Assembly (NCBI GenBank): GCA_947373185.1
Contig: CANBWP010000018.1
Span: 1-52,678 of the forward strand
DNA: 52,678 nt
Direction of reading: 5' to 3'
Source: Comamonadaceae bacterium
Lineage (GTDB): Bacteria > Pseudomonadota > Gammaproteobacteria > Burkholderiales > Burkholderiaceae_C
The position numbers were made by a program, and so were the translations under genes. Positions 46,094 through 52,678 of this stretch are shown here, piece after piece (the stretch's first letter is position 1; every line of letters starts with the position of its first letter). The notes under the pieces were generated by a model. The model was not told where the DNA came from. It saw nothing but the letters and a program-made list of their open reading frames with translations, and did no database searches.

Positions 46094-47155
46094 TCAGGTG
46101 GCCGGATCGCGGTGCACCAAACGAATGGCATCGATGCTGGCCAAGACCTCAGGCGACAACACCGTGCCCCAAGCTTTCACATCTTCCTCAAGCTGAGCAA
46201 CCGACGTCACGCCAATGATGGTGCTGGCCACCGACCAACGTGTGTAGCAAAAGGCCAAGGCCATTTGCGTGGGTGTCATGCCATTGTCTCGGGCCAATTG
46301 GTTGTAAAGCCGCGCAGCCACCAACGCACTTTCACGGCCCCAACGTTGTTTTCGCACAGATTCATATTTGCCAATGCGCGCATCTGCAGGAGATGCCGCG
46401 CCCTCAAAACCCGTCGCGTCGTACTTGCCTGTCAATGCCCCAAAAGCCAAAGGCGAATAAGCCAGCAAAGACACTTTCAATCGGTGGCATGTTTCATCCA
46501 TGGCATTGTCAAAGGTGCGATGGGTCAAGCAGTAGGGGTTTTGAACCGTCATGGCGCGCGGCAAACCGTGCTGCTCTGCCAAACGCACAAACTCGTGGAT
46601 ACCGTAAGGCGTTTCATTGGACAGGCCAATGAACCGCACTTTGCCTGCTTTGACCAACTTTTGCATGGCCTCCAATTGCGCATGCATGGAAGTTTCAATC
46701 TTGTCCAAGCTGGGGTCAAAATACATCGTGCCAAACGCAGGCACATGACGCTCGGGCCAATGGATTTGATACAGATCGATCACATCGGTTTGAAGACGTT
46801 TCAAGCTGGCATCGCATGAGTTCAAAATATCCTGAACGGTCAGGCCTTTCCCCTCTCTCACCCAAGGCATGCCGCGTGAGGGGCCAGCCACTTTGGTGGC
46901 CAAGACCACTTGTTGGCGAGCACCCGGGCGCCTTTGCAGCCAATTGCCAATGATGCTTTCTGTGGCGCCATAAGTTTCAGCACGCGCAGGCACCGAATAC
47001 ATCTCGGCGGTGTCAATGAAGTTCACACCCAAGGCCAATGAACGGTCCAATATCTGGTGGGCTTCTTTTTCAGCCACTTGCTCGCCAAAGGTCATGGTGC
47101 CTAAGCAGATGGGCGTCACTTCTAAGTCTGAAGTACCTAATGCAATTTTTTTCAT
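46094..47155 (-). CDS. Aldo/keto reductase, Tas-like
   Basis: A 353-residue NADPH-dependent aldo/keto reductase. The catalytic set is Asp48, Tyr53 (FIDTAEMYSVP), Lys88 (LATKVAGPS) and His132 (YQIHWPER). The PRAMTVQNPYCL and AYSPLAFGALTGKY blocks are typical. The length, the AEMYSVP motif and HWPER suggest the Tas subgroup. The physiological carbonyl substrate is unknown. ATG 47155 is chosen; upstream codons extend towards the synthetase gene. It lies 29 bases downstream of the acyl-CoA synthetase, probably co-transcribed. Confidence 0.92.
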   Translation of the reverse strand: MKKIALGTSDLEVTPICLGTMTFGEQVAEKEAHQILDRSLALGVNFIDTAEMYSVPARAETYGATESIIGNWLQRRPGARQQVVLATKVAGPSRGMPWVREGKGLTVQDILNSCDASLKRLQTDVIDLYQIHWPERHVPAFGTMYFDPSLDKIETSMHAQLEAMQKLVKAGKVRFIGLSNETPYGIHEFVRLAEQHGLPRAMTVQNPYCLTHRTFDNAMDETCHRLKVSLLAYSPLAFGALTGKYDATGFEGAASPADARIGKYESVRKQRWGRESALVAARLYNQLARDNGMTPTQMALAFCYTRWSVASTIIGVTSVAQLEEDVKAWGTVLSPEVLASIDAIRLVHRDPAT

Positions 47156-47184
47156 GGTGTGTTGTGAAAATGTCAGTGTCAAGC

Positions 47185-48969
47185 TCAGCGTTTGGCGGCC
47201 AAAGCCGCGCGTCGCTCTTCCTCTAAGCGTAAAAATCTTCGCTGTACTTTACCAGTAGTCGTCATGGGAAGCTGATCGATGAACTCAATCTCTTTCGGGT
47301 ATTCATAGGGGGCCAGCAAACCGCGCACATGGCTTTGTAAATCGGTCATCACTTTTTGCTCAAAGTCCTTCACCTGCCGGCTCCTGGCGCGCTGAGCCAC
47401 AAAATCAGGAGACAACACCACATACGCCTTCACCAAGGCGCCCCGATCGGCGTCGGGTTTGGGCACCACCGCTGCATTCACCACCGCCGGATGTTTGACC
47501 AAACAATTTTCAATTTCACCAGGACCAATGCGATAGCCTGCCGCTTTGAACATGTCATCGGTGCGTCCTTGGTACCAGAGGTAGCCGTCTGCATCTTGCA
47601 CCGCAACGTCGCCCGTGCGGCACCATGATCCGGTGTATTTGTCTTGTGTGGCACGTGGATTTTTCCAATAGCCCAAAAAGAAAACCGGGTCGGCATGGCC
47701 GTGCCGATCAAGCCTTTGGACGGCCACTTCGCCAGGCTCGCCCGCTTTGCAAACCAGTCCTTTTTCGTCGATCACCGCCACTTGGTGACCAGGGTATGCA
47801 CGGCCCATGCTGCCCGGCTTTGGGGGCCACAACAGATGGCAGTTGCCCACCACGTAGTTCATTTCGGTTTGGCCGAACATTTCATTGACCACCACCCCCA
47901 GCTCATCGCGGCAGTAAGCAAACACCGCATCACCCACCGCTTCACCCGCGCTCATCAAACCTTTCAATACCAAGCGGTAATTTAAGCCCGGATGAGGCTG
48001 CGCTTTCATCATGGCTTTGAGCGCCGTAGGAAACAAAAAGCTGTGGGTGATTTGATGCTGTTCCAAGATGTCGAAAGCCACCTCCGGACTGAATCGGCCC
48101 TTGAAAGCCACAATGGGCCTGCCAAAATACAAAGTGGGCAAGAGCGCATCCATCAAGCCGCCGGTCCAAGCCCAGTCAGCAGGCGACCAAAAGACCGCCT
48201 GCGACCCCGCTGGCAAAGGCGAGTCCACAGGCCCTTGCCATGCCGCACGGGCGGGATCAAATCCAAACCAATTTTGACTGCACACAAAGCCCGTTAAGTT
48301 GCCAATCAGGGCACGATGCGGAATGAGCGCGCCTTTGGGCTGGCCAGTGGTCCCGCTGGTGTAAATCAAGACCGCAGGGTCTTCGGCCTTGGTCCGAACT
48401 GGCTTGAATTTGGCAGGGCCGGGCGGTTTGCGCTTGGCCAGTTGCTGCGGCACATGCCACACCGTCTTCAAAATGGGGCAGTCACCTTGCAAAGCCTGCA
48501 AGACCGGCGCAGAGACTTCATCACACAATGCCACGGAGGCAGCGCTGTCTTGCACCCGAAAGGCCAAGGCATCGGGGCCAAACAACATGGACAAAGGCAT
48601 GGCCACCGCACCCATTTGAAGGACGGCGATGTAGGCCACGGCCGTCTCAAAACGCTGCGGCATCACAATGGCCACGCGGTCGCCCCGCTTCACGCCGTGC
48701 TGCTGCAACTGCACACTGAGCAAGTTGGCGGCCTGCTGTAAATCGTCAAAATGCCATGTCAGGGCTGGCTGACCCTCGGGCTGATGCGCCACAATGGCGG
48801 TGCAGTGACGGTGCGCGGGCGATCTGGCCCAACGGCCGCAGCAAACCTCGGCCATGTTGAAATAGACGGGCACCTGCCACGCAAATGAACGGTGCACCTG
48901 TTCGTAGGCATCCAAAGACGAATCCAGCGTAACAGCAGCCTGACCGTCTTTTCTGTGACTGACACGCAT
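47185..48969 (-). CDS. AMP-binding acyl-CoA synthetase (ACSM-like)
   Basis: A 594-residue adenylate-forming ligase. The ATP motif is LIYTSGTTGQPKG (about 201-213), the A5 core is EMFGQTEMNYVVGN, CRTGDVAVQDADGYLWYQGR is the A7-A8 region, and the catalytic lysine is in PMTTTGKVQRRFLR. The WSPADWAWTGGLMD block is typical of medium-chain/acetyl-CoA-synthetase-like (ACSM) enzymes. AAGGAG precedes the ATG. It diverges from an alpha/beta hydrolase gene across 26 bases, and is followed by the aldo/keto reductase. Substrate chain length is not evident. Confidence 0.92.
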   Translation of the reverse strand: MRVSHRKDGQAAVTLDSSLDAYEQVHRSFAWQVPVYFNMAEVCCGRWARSPAHRHCTAIVAHQPEGQPALTWHFDDLQQAANLLSVQLQQHGVKRGDRVAIVMPQRFETAVAYIAVLQMGAVAMPLSMLFGPDALAFRVQDSAASVALCDEVSAPVLQALQGDCPILKTVWHVPQQLAKRKPPGPAKFKPVRTKAEDPAVLIYTSGTTGQPKGALIPHRALIGNLTGFVCSQNWFGFDPARAAWQGPVDSPLPAGSQAVFWSPADWAWTGGLMDALLPTLYFGRPIVAFKGRFSPEVAFDILEQHQITHSFLFPTALKAMMKAQPHPGLNYRLVLKGLMSAGEAVGDAVFAYCRDELGVVVNEMFGQTEMNYVVGNCHLLWPPKPGSMGRAYPGHQVAVIDEKGLVCKAGEPGEVAVQRLDRHGHADPVFFLGYWKNPRATQDKYTGSWCRTGDVAVQDADGYLWYQGRTDDMFKAAGYRIGPGEIENCLVKHPAVVNAAVVPKPDADRGALVKAYVVLSPDFVAQRARSRQVKDFEQKVMTDLQSHVRGLLAPYEYPKEIEFIDQLPMTTTGKVQRRFLRLEEERRAALAAKR

Positions 48970-48995
48970 TCCCTGTCTCCTTATGATCTCGCAGT

Positions 48996-49910
48996 ATGTA
49001 CCAAGTTAAACGCCACTCTACTCGTCATTTCTACCCTTTGCGAGGGCACCGCTACCATGTTCGGGAGTGGGGCAATCCCCAGTCCAAACTGCCGCCCTTG
49101 GTCTTGGCGCACGGCTGGATGGATGTGTCCGCTTCCTGGCAGTTCATGATCGATGCGTTCAGCCCTGAGTTTGTTCAAGCGCGAAGAATCCTGGCAGCCG
49201 ATTGGCGCGGATACGGCCTGACAGAAGGCCCTGCCTTTGACAGTTACTGGCTGCCTGACTATTTGGGCGATTTAGACGAACTCTTGAACCTCATGTGCCC
49301 CGGTCAAGCGATCGATTTGGTGGGCCACAGCATGGGCGGCAACGTGGTCATGATGTATGCCGGCGCCCGCCCCGATCGCATTCGGCGCTTGGTCAATTTA
49401 GAAGGTTTTGGCATGGCCGCTACGCGCGCCTCGCAAGCCCCGGGTCGATTGAGCCAATGGCTGGACGAGTTGCAGGCCTTGAAAAAGGGCGAAATGGACC
49501 TCAAACCCTATCCGGATGCAGACAGCGTGGCCAAACGCCTCATGAAAACCAACAAACGCCTGTCGCAAGACAAAGCAGATTGGCTGGCCACGCAGTGGGC
49601 CCAGCCCACTGCGCAAGGCGAATGGCGCATCTTGGGCGATGCGGCCCACAAAGTGGTCAACCCCTATTTGTACCGTGTCGATGAGGTCTTAGAAACCTAC
49701 AAACGCATCACTGCGCCCACCCTGGTCGTGGAAGCCTCAGACGATTCTTTGTCGCAATGGTGGAAAGGCAAATTCACCTTAGAAGAGTTCCATGAGCGCC
49801 TCAAAGCGGTGCCTCAACTGCAATTGGCCACCCTGCAAGACGCCGGTCACATGCTGCACCATGACCAGGCCGAGGCCTTGGCCATGCTGATCGAGGCGTT
49901 TTTGGTTTGA
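48996..49910 (+). CDS. Alpha/beta hydrolase
   Basis: A 304-residue alpha/beta hydrolase. LVLAHGWMDVSASWQF (near residue 36) gives the oxyanion turn, LVGHSMGGN contains nucleophile Ser112, and LQDAGHMLHHDQ the histidine; an acid candidate is in VEASDDSLSQ. A long helical cap lies between residues about 145 and 225. Substrate unknown. The divergent acyl-CoA synthetase starts only 26 bases away, so the two may share control. Confidence 0.88.
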   Translation: MYQVKRHSTRHFYPLRGHRYHVREWGNPQSKLPPLVLAHGWMDVSASWQFMIDAFSPEFVQARRILAADWRGYGLTEGPAFDSYWLPDYLGDLDELLNLMCPGQAIDLVGHSMGGNVVMMYAGARPDRIRRLVNLEGFGMAATRASQAPGRLSQWLDELQALKKGEMDLKPYPDADSVAKRLMKTNKRLSQDKADWLATQWAQPTAQGEWRILGDAAHKVVNPYLYRVDEVLETYKRITAPTLVVEASDDSLSQWWKGKFTLEEFHERLKAVPQLQLATLQDAGHMLHHDQAEALAMLIEAFLV

Positions 49911-49977
49911 GATTTTTGTAAGTTCGGCCCAAGGCATGAGAAAATCCCATCTTTAACCGCATCGGACACCCCCTCTC

Positions 49978-51082
49978 ATGGAAGCAGAACACATCAATCA
50001 AATTGGCGCGAAATTGGCTGACTTGGCCGCCCGCACCGAAGATTTACGGAGGTATCTTTGACTACGATGCCAAATCAGAACGCCTAAGAACCGTTAACGC
50101 ATCGCTCGAAGATCCCACGGTCTGGAACGACCCCAAAAAAGCCCAAGAGCTTGGCAAAGAGAAAAAGGCCCTTGATGGTGTGGTGGTGACATTGAACACC
50201 CTCACCTGCGAACTGGCTGACAACGGCGAATTGTTCGACATGAGCAAGGAGGAAGGCGATGAAGCCGGCTTGCTCACGATTGAAATCGAAGCCAACAAAT
50301 TGGCCGCCATTGTGGCGCAGCTTGAGTTCAGGCGCATGTTCAACAACGAAGCAGATTCGTGCAACGCCTTCGTTGACATTCAAGCCGGCGCAGGCGGTAC
50401 CGAAGCCTGCGATTGGGCAAGCATGCTCATGCGCCAATACTTGAAGTACGCTGAACGAAAAGGCTTCAAAGTCACAGTGGAAGATGAATCACCCGGCGAC
50501 ATCGCAGGCATCAAGGGCGCAACGCTCAAGTTTGAAGGCGAATACGCCTTTGGACTGATGCGCACCGAAACAGGCGTGCACCGATTGGTGCGCAAGTCGC
50601 CCTTTGATTCGTCCGGTGGCCGTCACACCAGCTTTGCCAGTATTTTTGTGTACCCCGAAGTCGACGACTCCATCGAGATTGACATCAATCCCGCCGATGT
50701 TCGCACCGACACGTTCCGCGCCAGTGGCGCTGGTGGTCAGCACATCAACAAAACCGACTCTGCCGTTCGTCTGACGCACATCCCCACAGGCATTGTGGTG
50801 CAGTGCCAAGACGGTCGCAGTCAACACAGCAACCGTGACGTGGCGTGGAAACGCCTTCGCTCGCGTTTGTACGACTTTGAAATGCGCAAACGCATGGAAG
50901 CTCAGCAAAAACTGGAAGACACCAAAACCGATGTAGGTTGGGGTCACCAAATTCGCAGCTACGTGCTGGACCAAAGCCGCATCAAAGATTTACGCACCAA
51001 CTTCGAAACCTCCAACACCCAAAAAGTGTTGGACGGCGATTTAGACGCGTTCATTGAAGCCTCGCTCAAACAAGGTGTCTGA
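49978..51082 (+). CDS. prfB: Peptide chain release factor 2, with programmed +1 frameshift
   Basis: RF2 recognises UGA and UAA stops and releases the peptide. Translation starts at ATG 49978, reads 27 codons to a TGA at 50059-50061, and must shift +1 to continue from GAC at 50060; the joined product is 367 residues, the normal RF2 length. The main frame contains the codon-recognition motif [15 protein letters not shown] (with SPF) and the catalytic GGQ in [17 protein letters not shown]. The first 27 residues begin [16 protein letters not shown], which agrees with the RF2 N-terminus. The gene is thus intact, not broken. Frame-shift autoregulation keeps RF2 levels steady. pepN follows after 51 bases. 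Confidence 0.97.
50047..50062 (+). other. prfB programmed +1 frameshift site
   Basis: The mRNA segment CGGAGGTATCTTTGAC contains an internal Shine-Dalgarno-like GGAGG three bases before the CTT slippery codon, then the in-frame TGA followed by C. This is the standard RF2 autoregulatory arrangement: low RF2 prolongs the pause at TGA and favours the shift. Confidence 0.96.
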
Positions 51083-51086
51083 GAGC

Positions 51087-51103
51087 GGCTGGCATGGCCA
51101 GCC
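51087..51103 (+). other. Hairpin between prfB and pepN
   Basis: GGCTGG, a CATGG loop, then CCAGCC forms a six-base GC-rich stem. No T-run follows, so termination is not supported; it may be an mRNA-stability or attenuating hairpin, or incidental. Confidence 0.3.
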
Positions 51104-51133
51104 CTCCAACCCAACCCATGGAGAATTTTTGTG

Positions 51134-52678
51134 ATGCTTGAAGGACAAACTGCCCAAGCCATTCAGCGTGTGGACTACACCGCACCGGCATTTTGGATCG
51201 ACACCGTCGACCTGTCGTTTGATTTGGACCCGCTCAAAACACGTGTGCTCAACAAAATGCGCGTGCGTCGCAACCCCGACGTCGACCCACAGGCCTTGCG
51301 CCTGGATGGCGAAGACTTGAACTTGGCGCGCGTCATGGTCAATGGCGCCGGCACCTCTTTCAAAATGGAAGGTTCGCAGTTGGTGCTTGAAAATTTACCT
51401 GAAGGCACAGAGCCCTTCGAATTGGAAATCTTCACCACCTGCAACCCTGCCAAAAACACGCAACTCTCTGGCCTGTATGTCAGCAACGATTCCTTTTTCA
51501 CGCAATGTGAAGCCGAAGGTTTTCGCCGCATCACCTATTTCCTGGACCGTCCCGATGTGATGGCCAGCTACACCGTCACCTTGCGCGCCGACGAACAGCA
51601 CTACCCTGTCCTGCTCTCCAACGGCAACTTGCTCGAGCAAGGCAAATTAGAAGACGGTCGACACTTTGCGAAATGGGCAGACCCACACAAAAAACCCTGC
51701 TACTTGTTCGCTTTGGTGGCTGGCAAGTTGGTGGCTCGCGAGCAACGCATTGTGTCGCGCTCAGGCAAAGAACATTTGCTGCAAGTCTTTGTGCGGCCAG
51801 GCGACTTGGACAAAACCGAACACGCCATGAACTCCCTCATGGCCAGCGTGGCCTGGGACGAAGCCCGCTTTGGTTTGCCCCTCGATTTAGAGCGCTTCAT
51901 GATTGTGGCTACCAGTGACTTCAACATGGGTGCCATGGAAAACAAAGGCCTGAACATTTTCAACACGAAATTTGTGTTGGCCAATCCAGCGACCGCAACA
52001 GACACCGACTTTGCCAACATCGAAAGTGTGGTGGGTCACGAGTATTTCCACAACTGGACGGGCAACCGCATCACCTGCCGCGATTGGTTTCAACTGTCCC
52101 TGAAAGAGGGCCTGACGGTCTTCCGCGACCAAGAGTTCAGCCAAGACATGGCGGGCATCGAAAGCGCGCGCGCCGTCAAACGCATTGAAGACGTACGCGT
52201 GTTGCGCACCGTGCAATTCCCTGAGGATGCAGGCCCCATGGCCCATCCGGTGCGACCCGACAGCTACGTTGAAATCAACAACTTCTACACCGTCACCATT
52301 TATGAAAAAGGTGCCGAAGTGGTTCGCATGATGCAAACCTTGGTCAGTGCACCTGGCGACGAAGAAGGTCGCCTTGGTTTTGCCAAAGGCATGAAGCTCT
52401 ATTTCGAGCGACATGATGGTCAAGCTGTGACTTGCGATGATTTTGCGCAGGCCATCGCTGACGCCAATCCTGCATCCTCCTTGGCCCAATTGCTGCCTCA
52501 GTTCAAGCGCTGGTACAGCCAAGCAGGCACACCCAGAGTGCATGCGCAAGGCGTCTACGACAGCAGCGCCCAAACTTACACCCTGACCCTCACGCAAAGC
52601 TGCACCAACACCCCCGGACAAGCTCACAAAGAACCCTTTGTGATTCCAGTCAAAGTGGGTCTGCTCAATCAACAAGGC
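51134..52678 (+). CDS. pepN: Aminopeptidase N, 5' part; 3' end outside window
   Basis: The first 515 codons of an M1-family zinc aminopeptidase (the complete family protein is about 870-890 aa). It removes N-terminal residues from peptides in the cytoplasm. The exopeptidase motif GAMEN is at residues 266-270 and the zinc site HEYFHNWTGNR begins at His302, with the third ligand Glu expected in the LSLKEGLTVFRDQEF segment; SFFTQCEAEGFRRITYFLDR (20 residues) is also typical of bacterial PepN. The ATG at 51134 follows a GGAG element in the leader. The reading frame is open to the right edge of the window. Confidence 0.96.
   Translation, partial: MLEGQTAQAIQRVDYTAPAFWIDTVDLSFDLDPLKTRVLNKMRVRRNPDVDPQALRLDGEDLNLARVMVNGAGTSFKMEGSQLVLENLPEGTEPFELEIFTTCNPAKNTQLSGLYVSNDSFFTQCEAEGFRRITYFLDRPDVMASYTVTLRADEQHYPVLLSNGNLLEQGKLEDGRHFAKWADPHKKPCYLFALVAGKLVAREQRIVSRSGKEHLLQVFVRPGDLDKTEHAMNSLMASVAWDEARFGLPLDLERFMIVATSDFNMGAMENKGLNIFNTKFVLANPATATDTDFANIESVVGHEYFHNWTGNRITCRDWFQLSLKEGLTVFRDQEFSQDMAGIESARAVKRIEDVRVLRTVQFPEDAGPMAHPVRPDSYVEINNFYTVTIYEKGAEVVRMMQTLVSAPGDEEGRLGFAKGMKLYFERHDGQAVTCDDFAQAIADANPASSLAQLLPQFKRWYSQAGTPRVHAQGVYDSSAQTYTLTLTQSCTNTPGQAHKEPFVIPVKVGLLNQQG

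Noticed and set aside
49978..51082. prfB as a frameshifted pseudogene
   Set aside because: The in-frame TGA at codon 28 sits in the conserved RF2 recoding signal, and the shifted frame gives a normal-length protein.

Overview
The window looks like chromosomal, housekeeping-rich DNA from a moderate-GC betaproteobacterium, most likely Burkholderiales/Comamonadaceae and perhaps a freshwater Limnohabitans-like lineage. This is inferred from the style of the encoded proteins, the folC-dedD-cvpA-purF-metZ order, co-existing MetY and MetZ, and beta-type GcvP, ArgG and PepN sequences. No insertion sequence, prophage, integrase or CRISPR array is visible. The window opens inside gcvP and closes inside pepN, and it is almost fully coding: no gene-free stretch exceeds 300 bases.

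Layout. (1) 1-5554, plus: gcvP (3' half), a GNAT acetyltransferase, a B12-type radical SAM protein, a YciI-like protein and cryptochrome-DASH, tightly packed. (2) 5518-7491, minus: a cysteine-rich mini-protein, then an SDR, a DCC thiol-disulfide protein and a FrnE/DsbA-like protein. (3) 7611-8054, plus: aroQ. (4) 8051-11756, minus: CBS protein, aroC, MFS transporter, alpha/beta hydrolase. (5) 11879-14010, plus: metY coupled to an alpha/beta hydrolase. (6) 14158-15381, minus: YihY-type membrane protein. (7) 15403-21215, plus: DUF2069, FAD-linked dehydrogenase, thyA, folA, DUF4337, xth, Nudix, HPt protein. (8) 21151-22756, minus: GNAT then dusC. (9) 22868-26433, plus: diheme and triheme cytochromes c, rluA, SDR. 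(10) bktB thiolase. (11) 27874-28970: Xre/RES toxin-antitoxin pair with a palindromic operator candidate. (12) 28961-32734, minus: acyl-CoA synthetase, LLM flavoprotein, MesD-like methionine synthase. (13) 32937-33536, plus: an HTH-receiver response regulator. (14) 33613-40990, minus: folC, dedD-like SPOR gene, cvpA, purF, metZ, gltX and three tRNA genes. (15) 41049-43813, plus: ArsC-like gene, glycine-zipper protein, ppnP, argG. (16) murB (minus), yajQ (plus), plsY, aldo/keto reductase and acyl-CoA synthetase (minus), alpha/beta hydrolase, prfB with its programmed +1 frameshift, and pepN (plus).

Themes. Methionine supply is well represented: MetY and MetZ both make homocysteine by direct sulfhydrylation, and a short MetE-like MesD candidate could methylate it. 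One-carbon and nucleotide metabolism (gcvP, thyA, folA, folC, purF, ppnP) and shikimate enzymes (aroQ, aroC) are also present. Translation functions include gltX beside tRNA-Ala/Glu/Asp, prfB, rluA and dusC. Many neighbours overlap by 1-4 bases (ATGA or TGATG), implying translational coupling.

No clearly new multi-gene system stands out. The least ordinary items are the radical SAM protein with a CX4CX2C cluster motif, the MesD-like/LLM flavoprotein/acyl-CoA synthetase operon, the orphan HTH-receiver regulator and orphan HPt protein, the pentaheme cytochrome pair without a dehydrogenase, the cysteine-rich mini-gene, and a 14-bp minisatellite that contains the purF stop codon.
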